Below, one piece after another: positions 1 through 9,134 of a stretch of DNA of 64,000 nt (positions within the stretch are counted from its first letter, which is position 1; every line of letters starts with the position of its first letter). A program made the translations under genes and the position numbers. Under the pieces are notes generated by a model. That model worked only from the letters and a program-made list of their open reading frames with translations, searched no databases and was not told the origin of the DNA. This DNA is from Pasteurellaceae bacterium (GTDB lineage Bacteria > Pseudomonadota > Gammaproteobacteria > Enterobacterales > Pasteurellaceae): assembly GCA_900756155.1 (NCBI GenBank), contig CAAEJV010000030.1, forward strand, positions 1 to 64,000, written 5' to 3'.

Positions 1-131
1 AAAATTAAAAAATATTTTTAAAACAAGTCAATCAACAAGTGCCCACACAGATTGTCTGATATATTGTTAAAGAGCAAAAAAGAACGACGCACTGGTTTTT
101 CCTAAGATTCACAACAGCGCGTCGTTGCGTG
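1..131 (-). ncRNA. rRNA operon leader with boxA, just upstream of 16S rRNA
   Basis: On the minus strand, TGCTCTTTAAC (76-66) is the boxA antitermination element. It is followed by a block reading ATCAGACAATCTGTGTGGGC, which is the conserved leader found just before 16S rRNA in E. coli and Haemophilus. The 16S gene itself should begin just left of position 1 and is not in the window. The motif match is seen directly; the rRNA neighbour is inferred from established leader structure. Confidence 0.82.
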
Positions 132-137
132 GGGCGT

Positions 138-165
138 ATTATAGGACTTTCAAAATTCTTTGCAA
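138..165 (-). promoter_or_regulatory. Ribosomal RNA operon promoter
   Basis: Read leftward, a TTGCAA -35 (165-160) and a perfect TATAAT -10 (143-138) are separated by 16 bases. A GC-rich ACGCCCC stretch follows the -10, as expected for a stringently controlled rRNA promoter discriminator. The stretch upstream of the -35 (about 166-200) is rich in A and T runs and could serve as an UP element. Transcription would run out of the left edge. The assignment depends on the leader that follows. Confidence 0.8.
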
Positions 166-289
166 GTGCTTTTTTACAAAAAAATTCAATTTTTTTATTG
201 TCTGATGATTTAATCATCAAAGTGAATTGTCTTTGTTCAATATTCAAGGTAAATTACCACCAAAGAGTAAGCATTTTAATGAGGTAGTT

Positions 290-1111
290 ATGAATTTTGA
301 GCAAATGATTGGTTTCGGTGTAGCAGGTAATTTCGCGGGACATTTAGAACAAGCAGGTGAAGCAGCTGATTTCACTCAAGTTAAAACAGAAAATGCCATT
401 CAACCAAAAGCGATTTTCCCTTTTTATGTGCCAAGCAAAAAGGCGGGCTTTCTTTCTACCTATCCTTTAAGTCACAATCAAATTAATTTTCCACAAGGCG
501 CAGATAATCTGCAAATTGAACCTGAAATTGCACTTATTTGTGAGCTTATCTATGAAGGAAATCAAGTTGAGAAAATTATCCCACGCTATTTTGCGGCCTA
601 TAATGACTGCTCTATTCGTCGTCCTAATGCGAAAAAAATCTGTGAAAAGAAAAACTGGGGCGAGGCAAGCAAAGGTATTTCATCCAAACTGATTCCACTT
701 TCTTCCTTTATTAAAGGAAGCGAAATTGATCAATATCGTATCGCTTGTTTCCATAAACGAAATGATGAACTGAATACTTATGGTATTGACAGCCCAGCGG
801 TTGGTTATAGCTATTTCCACCAACAATTATTAGATTGGATCGTGGATAGAATGAATAATCAACCCGATGAAGGACCGATGAATCATATTACCTCTTTATT
901 AGAGCAAGCAAACTATCCGAAACAAGCTATTATTAGTATTGGCGCCACTCGTTATACCGAGTTCGGTGAAACGCATTTCTTACAACCTAATGATCTCAGC
1001 ATTGTTGTCGTGTATAACGGTGAAAAATATTCTGCTGAGGAAATTGAGCAAATGGCAAAAAATGAAAAATTTGCAGACGACATTTCAGCGCTTATTCAGA
1101 AAGTGGTTTAG
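290..1111 (+). CDS. DUF5718-like conserved protein of unknown function
   Basis: This 273-residue soluble protein has no signal peptide or membrane segment. I recognise it as the uncharacterised DUF5718 type found in Pasteurellaceae and other gammaproteobacteria; the family name is from memory. The start chosen is the ATG at 290 (MNFEQMIGFGVAG), because GAGG at 281-284 is well spaced before it. An upstream TTG at 227 would give 21 further residues without a ribosome-binding site. Conserved-looking blocks include the N-terminal GFGVAGNFAGHLEQAG and the central NDCSIRRPNAKKIC. It stands alone between the divergent rRNA promoter and a USS-pair terminator. No function can be assigned from sequence. 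Confidence 0.75.
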   Translation: MNFEQMIGFGVAGNFAGHLEQAGEAADFTQVKTENAIQPKAIFPFYVPSKKAGFLSTYPLSHNQINFPQGADNLQIEPEIALICELIYEGNQVEKIIPRYFAAYNDCSIRRPNAKKICEKKNWGEASKGISSKLIPLSSFIKGSEIDQYRIACFHKRNDELNTYGIDSPAVGYSYFHQQLLDWIVDRMNNQPDEGPMNHITSLLEQANYPKQAIISIGATRYTEFGETHFLQPNDLSIVVVYNGEKYSAEEIEQMAKNEKFADDISALIQKVV

Positions 1112-1121
1112 CATACATATA

Positions 1122-1151
1122 AAAAGTGCGGTTAATTTTGACCGCACTTTT
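1122..1151. terminator. Bidirectional USS-pair terminator between DUF5718-like gene and birA
   Basis: AAAAGTGCGGT (1122-1132) and ACCGCACTTTT (1141-1151) form an 11-bp stem with an 8-base loop. A or T runs flank both sides, so it can act for the two convergent genes. Each arm is an uptake signal core. Confidence 0.85.
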
Positions 1152-1153
1152 AT

Positions 1154-2080
<927 letters not shown>

Positions 2081-2125
2081 TCATAAAAACCTTGGCAAAT
2101 CTTACCATAAAAGCGAAAAAATTCA

Positions 2126-2154
2126 TTTTCATCCACATGAAAAATCTGTATAAT
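2126..2154 (+). promoter_or_regulatory. Likely guaB promoter
   Basis: TTTTCA (2126-2131) and a perfect TATAAT (2149-2154) are separated by 17 bases, 48 bases before the guaB start. The -35 overlaps an inverted repeat, TTTTCAT then CCAC then ATGAAAA (2126-2143), which could be an operator. It does not resemble the PurR box of enterobacterial guaBA promoters. Confidence 0.6.
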
Positions 2155-2201
2155 CCCGGCGCAATATTTTTTGACACAACTTTTAACAGCGAGATATTGC
2201 C

Positions 2202-3665
2202 ATGCTTAGAATCAAACAAGAAGCGCTTACTTTTGACGATGTTCTACTCGTCCCCGCTCATTCAACTGTTCTCCCGAACACAGCCAACCTCTCAACTCAA
2301 CTCACCAAAGAAATTCGCTTAAATATTCCTATGCTTTCTGCTGCGATGGATACTGTCACAGAAACCAAATTAGCAATCTCTTTAGCACAAGAAGGCGGTA
2401 TTGGCTTTATTCATAAAAACATGACGATCGAACGCCAAGCGGATCGAGTTCGTAAAGTGAAAAAATTCGAAAGTGGTATCGTTTCTGAACCTGTCACTGT
2501 TTCGCCAGATTTAACCCTTGCAGCACTTGCCGAAATGGTGAAGAAAAACGGCTTCGCAGGCTACCCTGTTGTAGACGGTGAAAATAACTTGATTGGTATC
2601 ATCACTGGCCGCGACACGCGTTTCGTAAAAGATTTAAGCAAAACTGTTTCACAATTAATGACGAAGAAAGAAGACTTGGTCACCGTAAAAGAAGGTGCAA
2701 GTCGTGAAACGATTTTAGAATTAATGCATAAAAACCGCGTAGAGAAAGTGCTTGTTGTAGATGATGCTTTCAAATTAAAAGGCATGATCACCGTTAAAGA
2801 CTTCCAAAAAGCGGAACAAAAACCGAACGCATGTAAAGATGAATTTGGTCGTTTACGCGTAGGTGCGGCTGTAGGTGCGGGTCCAGGTAACGAAGAACGT
2901 ATCGACGCATTAGTGAAAGCGGGTGTTGATGTGTTGTTAATCGACTCTTCTCACGGTCATTCAGAAGGCGTATTACAACGCGTTCGTGAAACTCGTGCAA
3001 AATATCCAAACTTACCTATCGTTGCGGGTAACGTTGCAACGGCTGAAGGTGCAATCGCATTAGCTGATGCAGGCGCAAGCGCAGTGAAAGTAGGTATCGG
3101 CCCTGGCTCTATTTGTACCACTCGTATCGTGACTGGTGTAGGTGTCCCACAAATCACGGCTATCGCAGATGCCGCTGCGGCATTAAAAGATCGTGGTATT
3201 CCAGTTATCGCTGACGGTGGTATCCGTTTCTCTGGTGATATTGCAAAAGCTATCGCAGCAGGTGCAAGCTGTGTAATGGTTGGTTCTATGTTCGCGGGTA
3301 CTGAAGAAGCGCCAGGTGAAATCGAACTTTATCAAGGTCGTGCATTTAAATCTTACCGTGGTATGGGCTCATTAGGTGCGATGGCGAAAGGATCATCAGA
3401 CCGCTACTTCCAATCTGATAACGCTGCAGACAAACTCGTACCAGAAGGTATCGAAGGCCGTATTCCATACAAAGGTTACTTAAAAGAAATTATCCACCAA
3501 CAAATGGGTGGCTTACGTTCTTGCATGGGCTTAACTGGCTGTGCAACCATCGAAGAATTACGCACGAAAGCAGAATTTGTTCGCATCAGTGGTGCAGGTA
3601 TTAAAGAAAGCCATGTTCACGATGTAACTATCACAAAAGAAGCGCCAAACTATCGTATGGGCTAA
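2202..3665 (+). CDS. guaB: Inosine-5'-monophosphate dehydrogenase
   Basis: GuaB oxidises IMP to XMP with NAD+, the committed step to guanine nucleotides. The 487-residue length is typical. The N-terminus [16 protein letters not shown] is the family signature. Two CBS (Bateman) modules lie at about residues 95-205. The catalytic loop [11 protein letters not shown] contains the active-site cysteine, and the mobile-flap region with YKGY follows near residue 415. It begins the guaB-lipoprotein-guaA group, but a strong hairpin after its stop suggests that much transcription ends before guaA. The start follows a good promoter at 2126-2154. Confidence 0.98.
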   Translation: MLRIKQEALTFDDVLLVPAHSTVLPNTANLSTQLTKEIRLNIPMLSAAMDTVTETKLAISLAQEGGIGFIHKNMTIERQADRVRKVKKFESGIVSEPVTVSPDLTLAALAEMVKKNGFAGYPVVDGENNLIGIITGRDTRFVKDLSKTVSQLMTKKEDLVTVKEGASRETILELMHKNRVEKVLVVDDAFKLKGMITVKDFQKAEQKPNACKDEFGRLRVGAAVGAGPGNEERIDALVKAGVDVLLIDSSHGHSEGVLQRVRETRAKYPNLPIVAGNVATAEGAIALADAGASAVKVGIGPGSICTTRIVTGVGVPQITAIADAAAALKDRGIPVIADGGIRFSGDIAKAIAAGASCVMVGSMFAGTEEAPGEIELYQGRAFKSYRGMGSLGAMAKGSSDRYFQSDNAADKLVPEGIEGRIPYKGYLKEIIHQQMGGLRSCMGLTGCATIEELRTKAEFVRISGAGIKESHVHDVTITKEAPNYRMG

Positions 3666-3670
3666 TTGAT

Positions 3671-3699
3671 AAAAGAGCGGTTTATTTAACCGCTCTTTT
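3671..3699 (+). terminator. Intrinsic terminator after guaB
   Basis: A 12-bp perfect stem, AAAAGAGCGGTT (3671-3682) with AACCGCTCTTTT (3688-3699), has a 5-base loop and ends in a T run. It is not an uptake sequence, since the core reads GAGCGGT. Confidence 0.85.
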
Positions 3700-3729
3700 G
3701 AAATATTTTGGGCAACTAAAAGGACTAAA

Positions 3730-4059
3730 ATGAAAAAACTAGCATTACTCATTCCGTTTATCATATCAAGTTGTGCGCTTTTCGGACCAACTTATACTGG
3801 AGAAACAACGGCAAGTTCTTTACTAAAATCAGATACAGAACGTAATATCAATCTGGCTTTTAGAGCAATCCATAATTGTACACCAAAACAAATTCATACT
3901 CAGATCAATGATGCAAAAATCAACCCTAAAACATCTACTGTTGATTCAGCATATGAAACTTGGACAGTAAAAGGCTGTAATCAAACTGAAGTATTTAAAA
4001 TTAAATATATCAGCGATGGTCAAGGTGGAACCTACATCAATATGACCACATTAAACTAA
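3730..4059 (+). CDS. Small putative lipoprotein between guaB and guaA
   Basis: The protein is 109 residues with a short lysine-rich N-terminus, a hydrophobic stretch and the lipobox ISSC, with cysteine at residue 15. This predicts a lipid-anchored envelope protein. The mature part has two further cysteines (CTPK, and KGCN near residue 77) that could pair. AAGGA lies five bases before the ATG. It is 13 bases upstream of guaA and so probably cotranscribed with it. I do not recognise a named family, and a role in purine synthesis is not implied by its position alone. Confidence 0.75.
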   Translation: MKKLALLIPFIISSCALFGPTYTGETTASSLLKSDTERNINLAFRAIHNCTPKQIHTQINDAKINPKTSTVDSAYETWTVKGCNQTEVFKIKYISDGQGGTYINMTTLN

Positions 4060-4072
4060 CATAAGGTAAAAA

Positions 4073-5632
4073 ATGACAAACATTCACAACCATAAAATTC
4101 TGATCCTCGACTTTGGTTCACAATATACTCAACTGATTGCACGTCGTGTGCGTGAAATCGGTGTGTACTGCGAACTTTGGGCGTGGGATGTGACTGAAGA
4201 ACAAATCCGTGAATTTAATCCAGACGGTATCATTCTTTCTGGTGGCCCAGAAAGTACGACAGAAGAAAACAGCCCGCGTGCACCTGAATACGTATTTAAT
4301 GCGGGCGTGCCTGTATTGGGTATTTGTTACGGTATGCAAACCATGGCGATGCAACTTGGCGGTTTAACTGAAACCTCTGATCATCGTGAGTTCGGCTATG
4401 CATCGGTTTTAATGGATAACCCAACCGCACTTTTTGCTCATTTAAATGATGGCGACAGCAAATTAGATGTATGGATGAGCCATGGTGATAAAGTAACTCG
4501 CTTACCTGAAAACTTCCAAGTTACTGGTACGACTCCAACCTGCCCAATTGCCGCGATGTCTGATGAAAGCCGTCGTTTCTACGGCGTACAATTCCACCCA
4601 GAAGTGACCCATACTAAAAAAGGGTTGGAATTATTAATGAATTTCGTGGTGAATATTTGTGGTTGCGAAACAAAATGGACAGCAGAAAACATTATCGAAG
4701 ATGCCGTTGCTCGCATTAAAGAGCAAGTGGGCGATGATGAAGTGATTTTAGGTTTATCTGGTGGTGTGGACTCTTCTGTGGTTGCATTACTTTTACATCG
4801 TGCTATCGGTAAAAATCTACACTGTGTATTCGTGGATAACGGCTTACTCCGCTTACACGAAGGCGATCAAGTCATGGAAATGTTCGGTGATAAATTCGGC
4901 TTGAACATTACCCGTGTTGATGCGGAAAGCCGTTTTTTAGGTGAGCTTGCAGGTGTATCGGATCCTGAAGCGAAACGTAAAATTATCGGTAAAGTATTCG
5001 TTGATGTATTCGATGATGAATCGAAAAAACTGACTAACGTAAAATGGTTAGCACAAGGTACGATCTACCCTGACGTGATCGAATCTGCAGCAAGCAAAAC
5101 TGGTAAAGCGCATGTGATTAAATCACACCACAACGTAGGTGGCTTACCAGACTATATGAAACTTGGCTTAGTAGAACCGTTACGTGAATTGTTTAAAGAC
5201 GAAGTACGTAAAATCGGTTTAGCATTAGGCTTACCAGCTGAAATGATCAACCGTCACCCATTCCCTGGCCCGGGCTTAGGCGTGCGTGTATTAGGCGAAG
5301 TGAAAAAAGAATACTGCGATTTATTACGCCGTGCGGATGCAATCTTTATCGAAGAATTACGCAACAGCGGTTGGTATGAAAAAACCAGCCAAGCCTTCAG
5401 CGTATTCTTGCCTGTGAAATCTGTTGGCGTGATGGGCGATGGCCGTAAATACGATTGGGTTATCTCACTACGTGCGGTAGAAACCATCGACTTTATGACC
5501 GCACATTGGGCTCATTTACCTTATGATTTATTAGGCAAAGTATCTAACCGCATCATCAACGAAGTGAATGGCATTTCCCGCGTCGTGTACGACATCAGCG
5601 GAAAACCCCCAGCAACGATAGAATGGGAATAA
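4073..5632 (+). CDS. guaA: GMP synthase (glutamine-hydrolysing)
   Basis: GuaA aminates XMP to GMP using ATP and glutamine. The 519-residue chain has an N-terminal class I glutamine amidotransferase domain, with oxyanion strand ILSGGPEST, nucleophile cysteine in GICYGMQ and the His/Glu pair in QFHPEVTHT. It is followed by the ATP pyrophosphatase P-loop LSGGVDSSV near residue 228 and a C-terminal dimerisation domain with [11 protein letters not shown]. It completes the IMP-to-GMP route begun by guaB, 400 bases upstream. Confidence 0.98.
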   Translation: MTNIHNHKILILDFGSQYTQLIARRVREIGVYCELWAWDVTEEQIREFNPDGIILSGGPESTTEENSPRAPEYVFNAGVPVLGICYGMQTMAMQLGGLTETSDHREFGYASVLMDNPTALFAHLNDGDSKLDVWMSHGDKVTRLPENFQVTGTTPTCPIAAMSDESRRFYGVQFHPEVTHTKKGLELLMNFVVNICGCETKWTAENIIEDAVARIKEQVGDDEVILGLSGGVDSSVVALLLHRAIGKNLHCVFVDNGLLRLHEGDQVMEMFGDKFGLNITRVDAESRFLGELAGVSDPEAKRKIIGKVFVDVFDDESKKLTNVKWLAQGTIYPDVIESAASKTGKAHVIKSHHNVGGLPDYMKLGLVEPLRELFKDEVRKIGLALGLPAEMINRHPFPGPGLGVRVLGEVKKEYCDLLRRADAIFIEELRNSGWYEKTSQAFSVFLPVKSVGVMGDGRKYDWVISLRAVETIDFMTAHWAHLPYDLLGKVSNRIINEVNGISRVVYDISGKPPATIEWE

Positions 5633-5645
5633 TATCAATCAATTT

Positions 5646-5668
5646 AAAGGGCAAATTATTTGCCCTTT
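5646..5668 (+). terminator. Intrinsic terminator after guaA
   Basis: AAAGGGCAAA (5646-5655) pairs with TTTGCCCTTT (5659-5668) and is followed by a pyrimidine-rich T tract. It lies 13 bases after the guaA stop. Confidence 0.85.
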
Positions 5669-5708
5669 TCTTCTTTCATAGCGCTAATTTCTCTCATCAA
5701 TATTCACT

Positions 5709-6641
5709 ATGGACATCGCATTTTTACTCGGCACTAAAATTATTGAACTGACACTTATTGTGCTTATTGGTTATGGGTTGGTTAAATCAAAATTATTAAA
5801 ATCTGAAGATAGCAAGACGCTTTCCGTTATTGGGCTTTATGTCATCAGTCCTGCTGTGATGATTGAAGCTTTTCAAATTGATTACACACCTGAAATTCTA
5901 CAAGGTTTACAGCTTTCACTGTTTATGGCGGTGTTTCTTCAGGTTATTCTGATTATTATTGGCAGTCTGTTAAAGCGCCTATTAAACCTTGATCCTATTG
6001 AACATGCCACTTCCATTTATTCCAATTCTGGTAACTTAATTATTCCGATTGTGATGTCGTTATTTGGCAAAGAATGGGTCATTTATGCCAGCTGTTTTAT
6101 TGTGGTACAAACTTTTCTATTTTGGACGCATTGTCGTTTGATTATTGTAGGAAAAGGAAATTTATCCTTAAAGATGATTGCCAAAAATATCAATATTTGG
6201 TCAATTCTCGTGGGGGCATTTTTATTTGCTTTTCAAATTAAGTTGCCAAATATTATCAATGGCACACTTTCTTCGATTGGCTTATTTATTGGTCCAAATG
6301 CCATGCTTGTTGCGGGTATGCTGATTGCGGCGATTCCTTTACGGAGCATCGTATCATCCAAACGCATTTATTTAGTCACACTTTTGCGCTTGTTACTTAT
6401 TCCGATTGCATTATTGGTATTAATAAAGTTGATTGGGTTTGTACATTGGGCTGAAAAAGGCGAAATTATTGTGTTGATTAGTTTTTTAGCAACCACGAGC
6501 CCATCAGCTTCAACTGTGACACAAATGGCAGTGATTTATAACAACAATCCACAGAAAGCCAGCGCCATCTATGGTGTAACGACGCTGCTTTGTATGTTTA
6601 CTATGCCACTGGTGATTGCCTTATATCAAATATGGGGGTAA
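5709..6641 (+). CDS. AEC-family transporter (auxin efflux carrier-like permease)
   Basis: The 310-residue integral membrane protein has about ten hydrophobic segments arranged as two five-helix halves, the fold of the AEC (PF03547) carriers. Features include a conserved asparagine-rich SNSGNLIIPI motif around residue 105 and a mirrored segment ATTSPSASTVTQMAV near residue 265. AEC members in bacteria often export or exchange organic acids such as malate or malonate; the substrate here is unknown. It is a single gene between the guaA terminator and a convergent small membrane protein gene. Confidence 0.85.
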   Translation: MDIAFLLGTKIIELTLIVLIGYGLVKSKLLKSEDSKTLSVIGLYVISPAVMIEAFQIDYTPEILQGLQLSLFMAVFLQVILIIIGSLLKRLLNLDPIEHATSIYSNSGNLIIPIVMSLFGKEWVIYASCFIVVQTFLFWTHCRLIIVGKGNLSLKMIAKNINIWSILVGAFLFAFQIKLPNIINGTLSSIGLFIGPNAMLVAGMLIAAIPLRSIVSSKRIYLVTLLRLLLIPIALLVLIKLIGFVHWAEKGEIIVLISFLATTSPSASTVTQMAVIYNNNPQKASAIYGVTTLLCMFTMPLVIALYQIWG

Positions 6642-6648
6642 ATAGTGG

Positions 6649-6678
6649 AAAAGTGCGGTCAATTATTTAAGCACTTTT
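6649..6678 (+). terminator. Probable terminator after AEC transporter gene
   Basis: AAAAGTGC (6649-6656) pairs with GCACTTTT (6671-6678). The left arm is an uptake sequence. The right arm falls inside the last codons of the convergent small membrane protein gene, so the two 3' ends overlap. Confidence 0.6.
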
Positions 6679-6908
6679 GATGCCGGCTGCTCTTTTTTCA
6701 AACGATAAAGTTGATATAAGTTAACGAAAACTAAGAATGCGTTTAGAAGCGCAACTGGATAAGATTTGATGATCAAACTGTAAACGACAAAAAGTACCGC
6801 TCCAATAGCATTAACAACTCTCAAGTGAACAATCGATTTAAATAAAAAAGACGCAGCCACAAAGAATGTTGCCAAATAACCTAATAATTCGATGAAATTA
6901 AATTCCAT
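6663..6908 (-). CDS. Small inner-membrane protein, possibly YgjV-like
   Basis: An 81-residue protein is read from the ATG at 6908, which has GGAGAG a few bases upstream on the minus strand. A longer frame reaches 6986 without a good site. Three hydrophobic segments are visible (about residues 6-22, 28-46 and 51-66), followed by a short basic tail, so it is probably an inner-membrane protein. The pattern resembles small YgjV or CBU_0592-type domains, but I cannot separate these by eye. It lies downstream of metR-azlCD on the same strand, 121 bases from the azlD stop. Confidence 0.65.
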   Translation of the reverse strand: MEFNFIELLGYLATFFVAASFLFKSIVHLRVVNAIGAVLFVVYSLIIKSYPVALLNAFLVFVNLYQLYRLKKEQPASKVLK

Positions 6909-7029
6909 AAATCTCTCCGTCAACAATGATTGAGGCGGCATCATAAAAGATTTTGGAATCGAGGAAAAGAGGCGAAATAAAGGCAACCGATTGCAATATC
7001 AAGAAATTTTTATTTCGCTCAACATTCGC

Positions 7030-7359
7030 TTAGATAAAGACTTTTTGCACTAAAAACATATAAAAAATTGTGCCTGCCGAGATAGAAAGAAACATGTTCT
7101 TTTTCCAGAAATGTAACCCCAATACCAACGCACCCGCAATGAAATCGGGCAAACCGTGATAACCACTCAATACATCCACATTTTTATAGCAATACACCAC
7201 TAACATCCCAAACATCGCCGCAGGCAGTACTTTGCCAAGGTAACGAATATAGTCTGGAATCGGGCGATTGGCGGGAAAGATCCAGAATGGCAATAATCGA
7301 GTAAATTGCACGCACACAATACAAATCACAATGGTAATAATCTGCTCCATCAATGTCAT
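7030..7359 (-). CDS. azlD: AzlD-type small subunit of branched-chain amino acid exporter
   Basis: The 109-residue protein has three to four hydrophobic segments and the family motif TRLLPFWIFP near the N-terminus, followed by LPAAMFGMLVVYCY. AzlD proteins work with AzlC as two-component exporters of branched-chain amino acids or methionine (YgaZH, BrnFE). Its ATG overlaps the azlC stop as ATGA (7356-7359), which indicates translational coupling. Confidence 0.88.
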   Translation of the reverse strand: MTLMEQIITIVICIVCVQFTRLLPFWIFPANRPIPDYIRYLGKVLPAAMFGMLVVYCYKNVDVLSGYHGLPDFIAGALVLGLHFWKKNMFLSISAGTIFYMFLVQKVFI

Positions 7360-8081
7360 TTTAGTGCCTCCAATTTAGATGAAAGTTTCGGTCGTCTTAC
7401 GGTTAATAGAATCCAAATACTAATGAGTGTTGGCACTAAAAAATGCTCTTTCCCAACAATTAATAGCGATGCAAAAGCCACACCTAAACCTAATAATGAG
7501 CTTTCATGAGATTTCTCTTTGAGCCAGTTTTCAGCAAAAATCACCAGGAAAAGTGCGGTCATACCAAACTCTACCCCTTTTAAATCAAAAGGAATGATTG
7601 AACCAAATAGATTACCTAATCCCGCTCCTACAACCCAATAAAGATGGAGATAAAAACTGACAAAGAACATATGCCAGCCTTTATCTAAATGATCAGGAAT
7701 CTTCGCCATATAGTTCAGGGAAAAACTTTCATCGACTAGGGTACTAATTAAATACCAACGTTTTTTCCCGAGTTGAGCACCATATTTTTCTAACATGGAA
7801 ATGCCATAAAAAATTTGGCGACCACTGACCATCAGCGTAACCAACGCAACACTTAAAGGCGAAAAAGGCATAACTAAGGCAGCTGCTGCAATAAATTCCA
7901 CGGAGCCCGCATAAATGAGTGCTGCCATTGCAACGGGGAACCAAACACCGAATCCAAGTGCTTTCATATAAATGCCGTATGCAATGCCTAAAAATAAAAA
8001 GCCGGCAAGCATTGGCATGCTGTAAGGAAATGCCGCTTTTGCTGCGGCTTTGATGGGATTTTCTGTCACTACTTCTGACAT
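7356..8081 (-). CDS. azlC: AzlC-type large subunit of branched-chain amino acid exporter
   Basis: The 241-residue polytopic protein carries the AzlC signature GFLFLGIAYGIYMKALGFG near residue 25, then YAGSVEFIAAA and SGRQIFYGISML. The related E. coli YgaZ with YgaH exports valine and methionine. It sits nine bases after the metR stop and overlaps azlD, giving a tight metR-azlC-azlD unit. The neighbour suggests methionine or a related amino acid as cargo, which is inference. Confidence 0.9.
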   Translation of the reverse strand: MSEVVTENPIKAAAKAAFPYSMPMLAGFLFLGIAYGIYMKALGFGVWFPVAMAALIYAGSVEFIAAAALVMPFSPLSVALVTLMVSGRQIFYGISMLEKYGAQLGKKRWYLISTLVDESFSLNYMAKIPDHLDKGWHMFFVSFYLHLYWVVGAGLGNLFGSIIPFDLKGVEFGMTALFLVIFAENWLKEKSHESSLLGLGVAFASLLIVGKEHFLVPTLISIWILLTVRRPKLSSKLEALK

Positions 8082-8090
8082 ATTGACCTA

Positions 8091-9020
8091 CTACAACTCT
8101 AAAACAGACAAACCAGGTAAGGTCGAAAAACTTTGTGCTTTTACTGTTTGATGGAAATCTTCGATATAAGCTAAATTAGCATCTTCTTTACGAATCGCGG
8201 CATAGAGGTTACTGTACAACCCTTCCTCTGTAATTTTACGCGCCACCACATACCCTTTTTCTAAATAAGGTAATGCCGCCCAATAAGGCACGGTAGCAAT
8301 GCCTCGACGACTCGCTACTAACTGGATCAAAGCGATCGTTAGCTCTGTTGTACGACGAGGCGGATTAATACCTTTCGGTTTCAATACTTGACGATATAAA
8401 TCCAACATATCATCAGGCACGGGATAGGTTACCCAAGTTTCTTCAGCGAAATCTTCCGCCTGCCAAACCTCTTTATTGGCTAATGGATGATCTTTAGAAC
8501 AGATTCCCACCATTTCATAAGAAAATAACGGCTTAAATAAAACATCATCATTTTGTTCAACTTCAGACACAATCGCCCAATCAGCACGATGAGATAATAA
8601 CAATCCAACAGGATCCGTGTGAAAGCCTGACACAATATCCAATTCTACCAAGCTCCAATGCTGACGAAATTCATCCATCGCAGGCATTAACCAGTCGAAA
8701 CAGGTATGACACTCCACCGCAATTCTTAACTGCCCTGCATCACCGTGTTTTACGCGTGCGAGCTCACGTTCTGCATCAACCACTTTTGGAAGAATTTCAT
8801 TGGCAAGACGAATCAAACGATCGCCTGCTGCGGTAAAACGCAATGGATTACTTTTACGCTCAAACAAAGGTAAGCCGAATTGCTCTTCCATTAACTTAAT
8901 TTGATGAGAAAGTGCCGATTGTGTTAAATAAACACGTTTTGCCGCCATCGAAACGCTGCCCGTTTCCTTCAAAGCAAGCAAGGTTCTTAGGTGACGAAGT
9001 TCAAGAAATGTTGGTTTCAT
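8091..9020 (-). CDS. metR: LysR-family regulator, MetR-like
   Basis: The 309-residue protein has an N-terminal LysR helix-turn-helix (residues about 8-65: MAAKRVYLTQSALSHQIKLMEEQFGLPLFERKSNPLRF) and a substrate-binding domain. The sequence follows E. coli MetR closely through recognisable blocks such as RIAVECHTCFDWLMPAMDEF, the MetR equivalent of the homocysteine-responsive domain. MetR activates methionine biosynthesis genes. Here it is the first gene of an apparent operon with azlCD instead of being divergent from metE, so it may control amino acid export in addition to its usual targets. Confidence 0.9.
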   Translation of the reverse strand: MKPTFLELRHLRTLLALKETGSVSMAAKRVYLTQSALSHQIKLMEEQFGLPLFERKSNPLRFTAAGDRLIRLANEILPKVVDAERELARVKHGDAGQLRIAVECHTCFDWLMPAMDEFRQHWSLVELDIVSGFHTDPVGLLLSHRADWAIVSEVEQNDDVLFKPLFSYEMVGICSKDHPLANKEVWQAEDFAEETWVTYPVPDDMLDLYRQVLKPKGINPPRRTTELTIALIQLVASRRGIATVPYWAALPYLEKGYVVARKITEEGLYSNLYAAIRKEDANLAYIEDFHQTVKAQSFSTLPGLSVLEL

Positions 9021-9089
9021 TAGAATAATTCATAAAGTTATAGCATTAGATGAGCTACATGATAACGCAAATTAAATTTATCGAAAAGA

Positions 9090-9127
9090 AAGTGCGGTCA
9101 AAAACGTTGATATTTTTGACCGCACTT
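9090..9127. terminator. Strong USS-pair hairpin upstream of metR / downstream of Gcr-family gene
   Basis: AAGTGCGGTCAAAAA (9090-9104) pairs perfectly with TTTTTGACCGCACTT (9113-9127), a 15-bp stem with an 8-base loop. It lies just after the stop of the leftward gene at 9135 and before the metR start at 9020. It therefore terminates the Gcr-family gene and insulates metR. Confidence 0.85.
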
Positions 9128-9134
9128 AAGATGG

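Noticed and set aside
227..289. A 21-residue N-terminal extension of the DUF5718-like protein from a TTG at 227
   Set aside because: No ribosome-binding site precedes it, it lies near the divergent rRNA promoter region, and GAGG is correctly placed for the ATG at 290.
2126..2143. PurR operator upstream of guaB
   Set aside because: The palindrome TTTTCAT-CCAC-ATGAAAA lacks the central CG and GCAAAC/GTTTGC arms of a PUR box.
6972..7018. Long-loop terminator after azlD (GCGAAATAA with TTATTTCGC)
   Set aside because: The arms are about 29 bases apart and AT-rich, so pairing may be chance. It was not strong enough to list as a feature.
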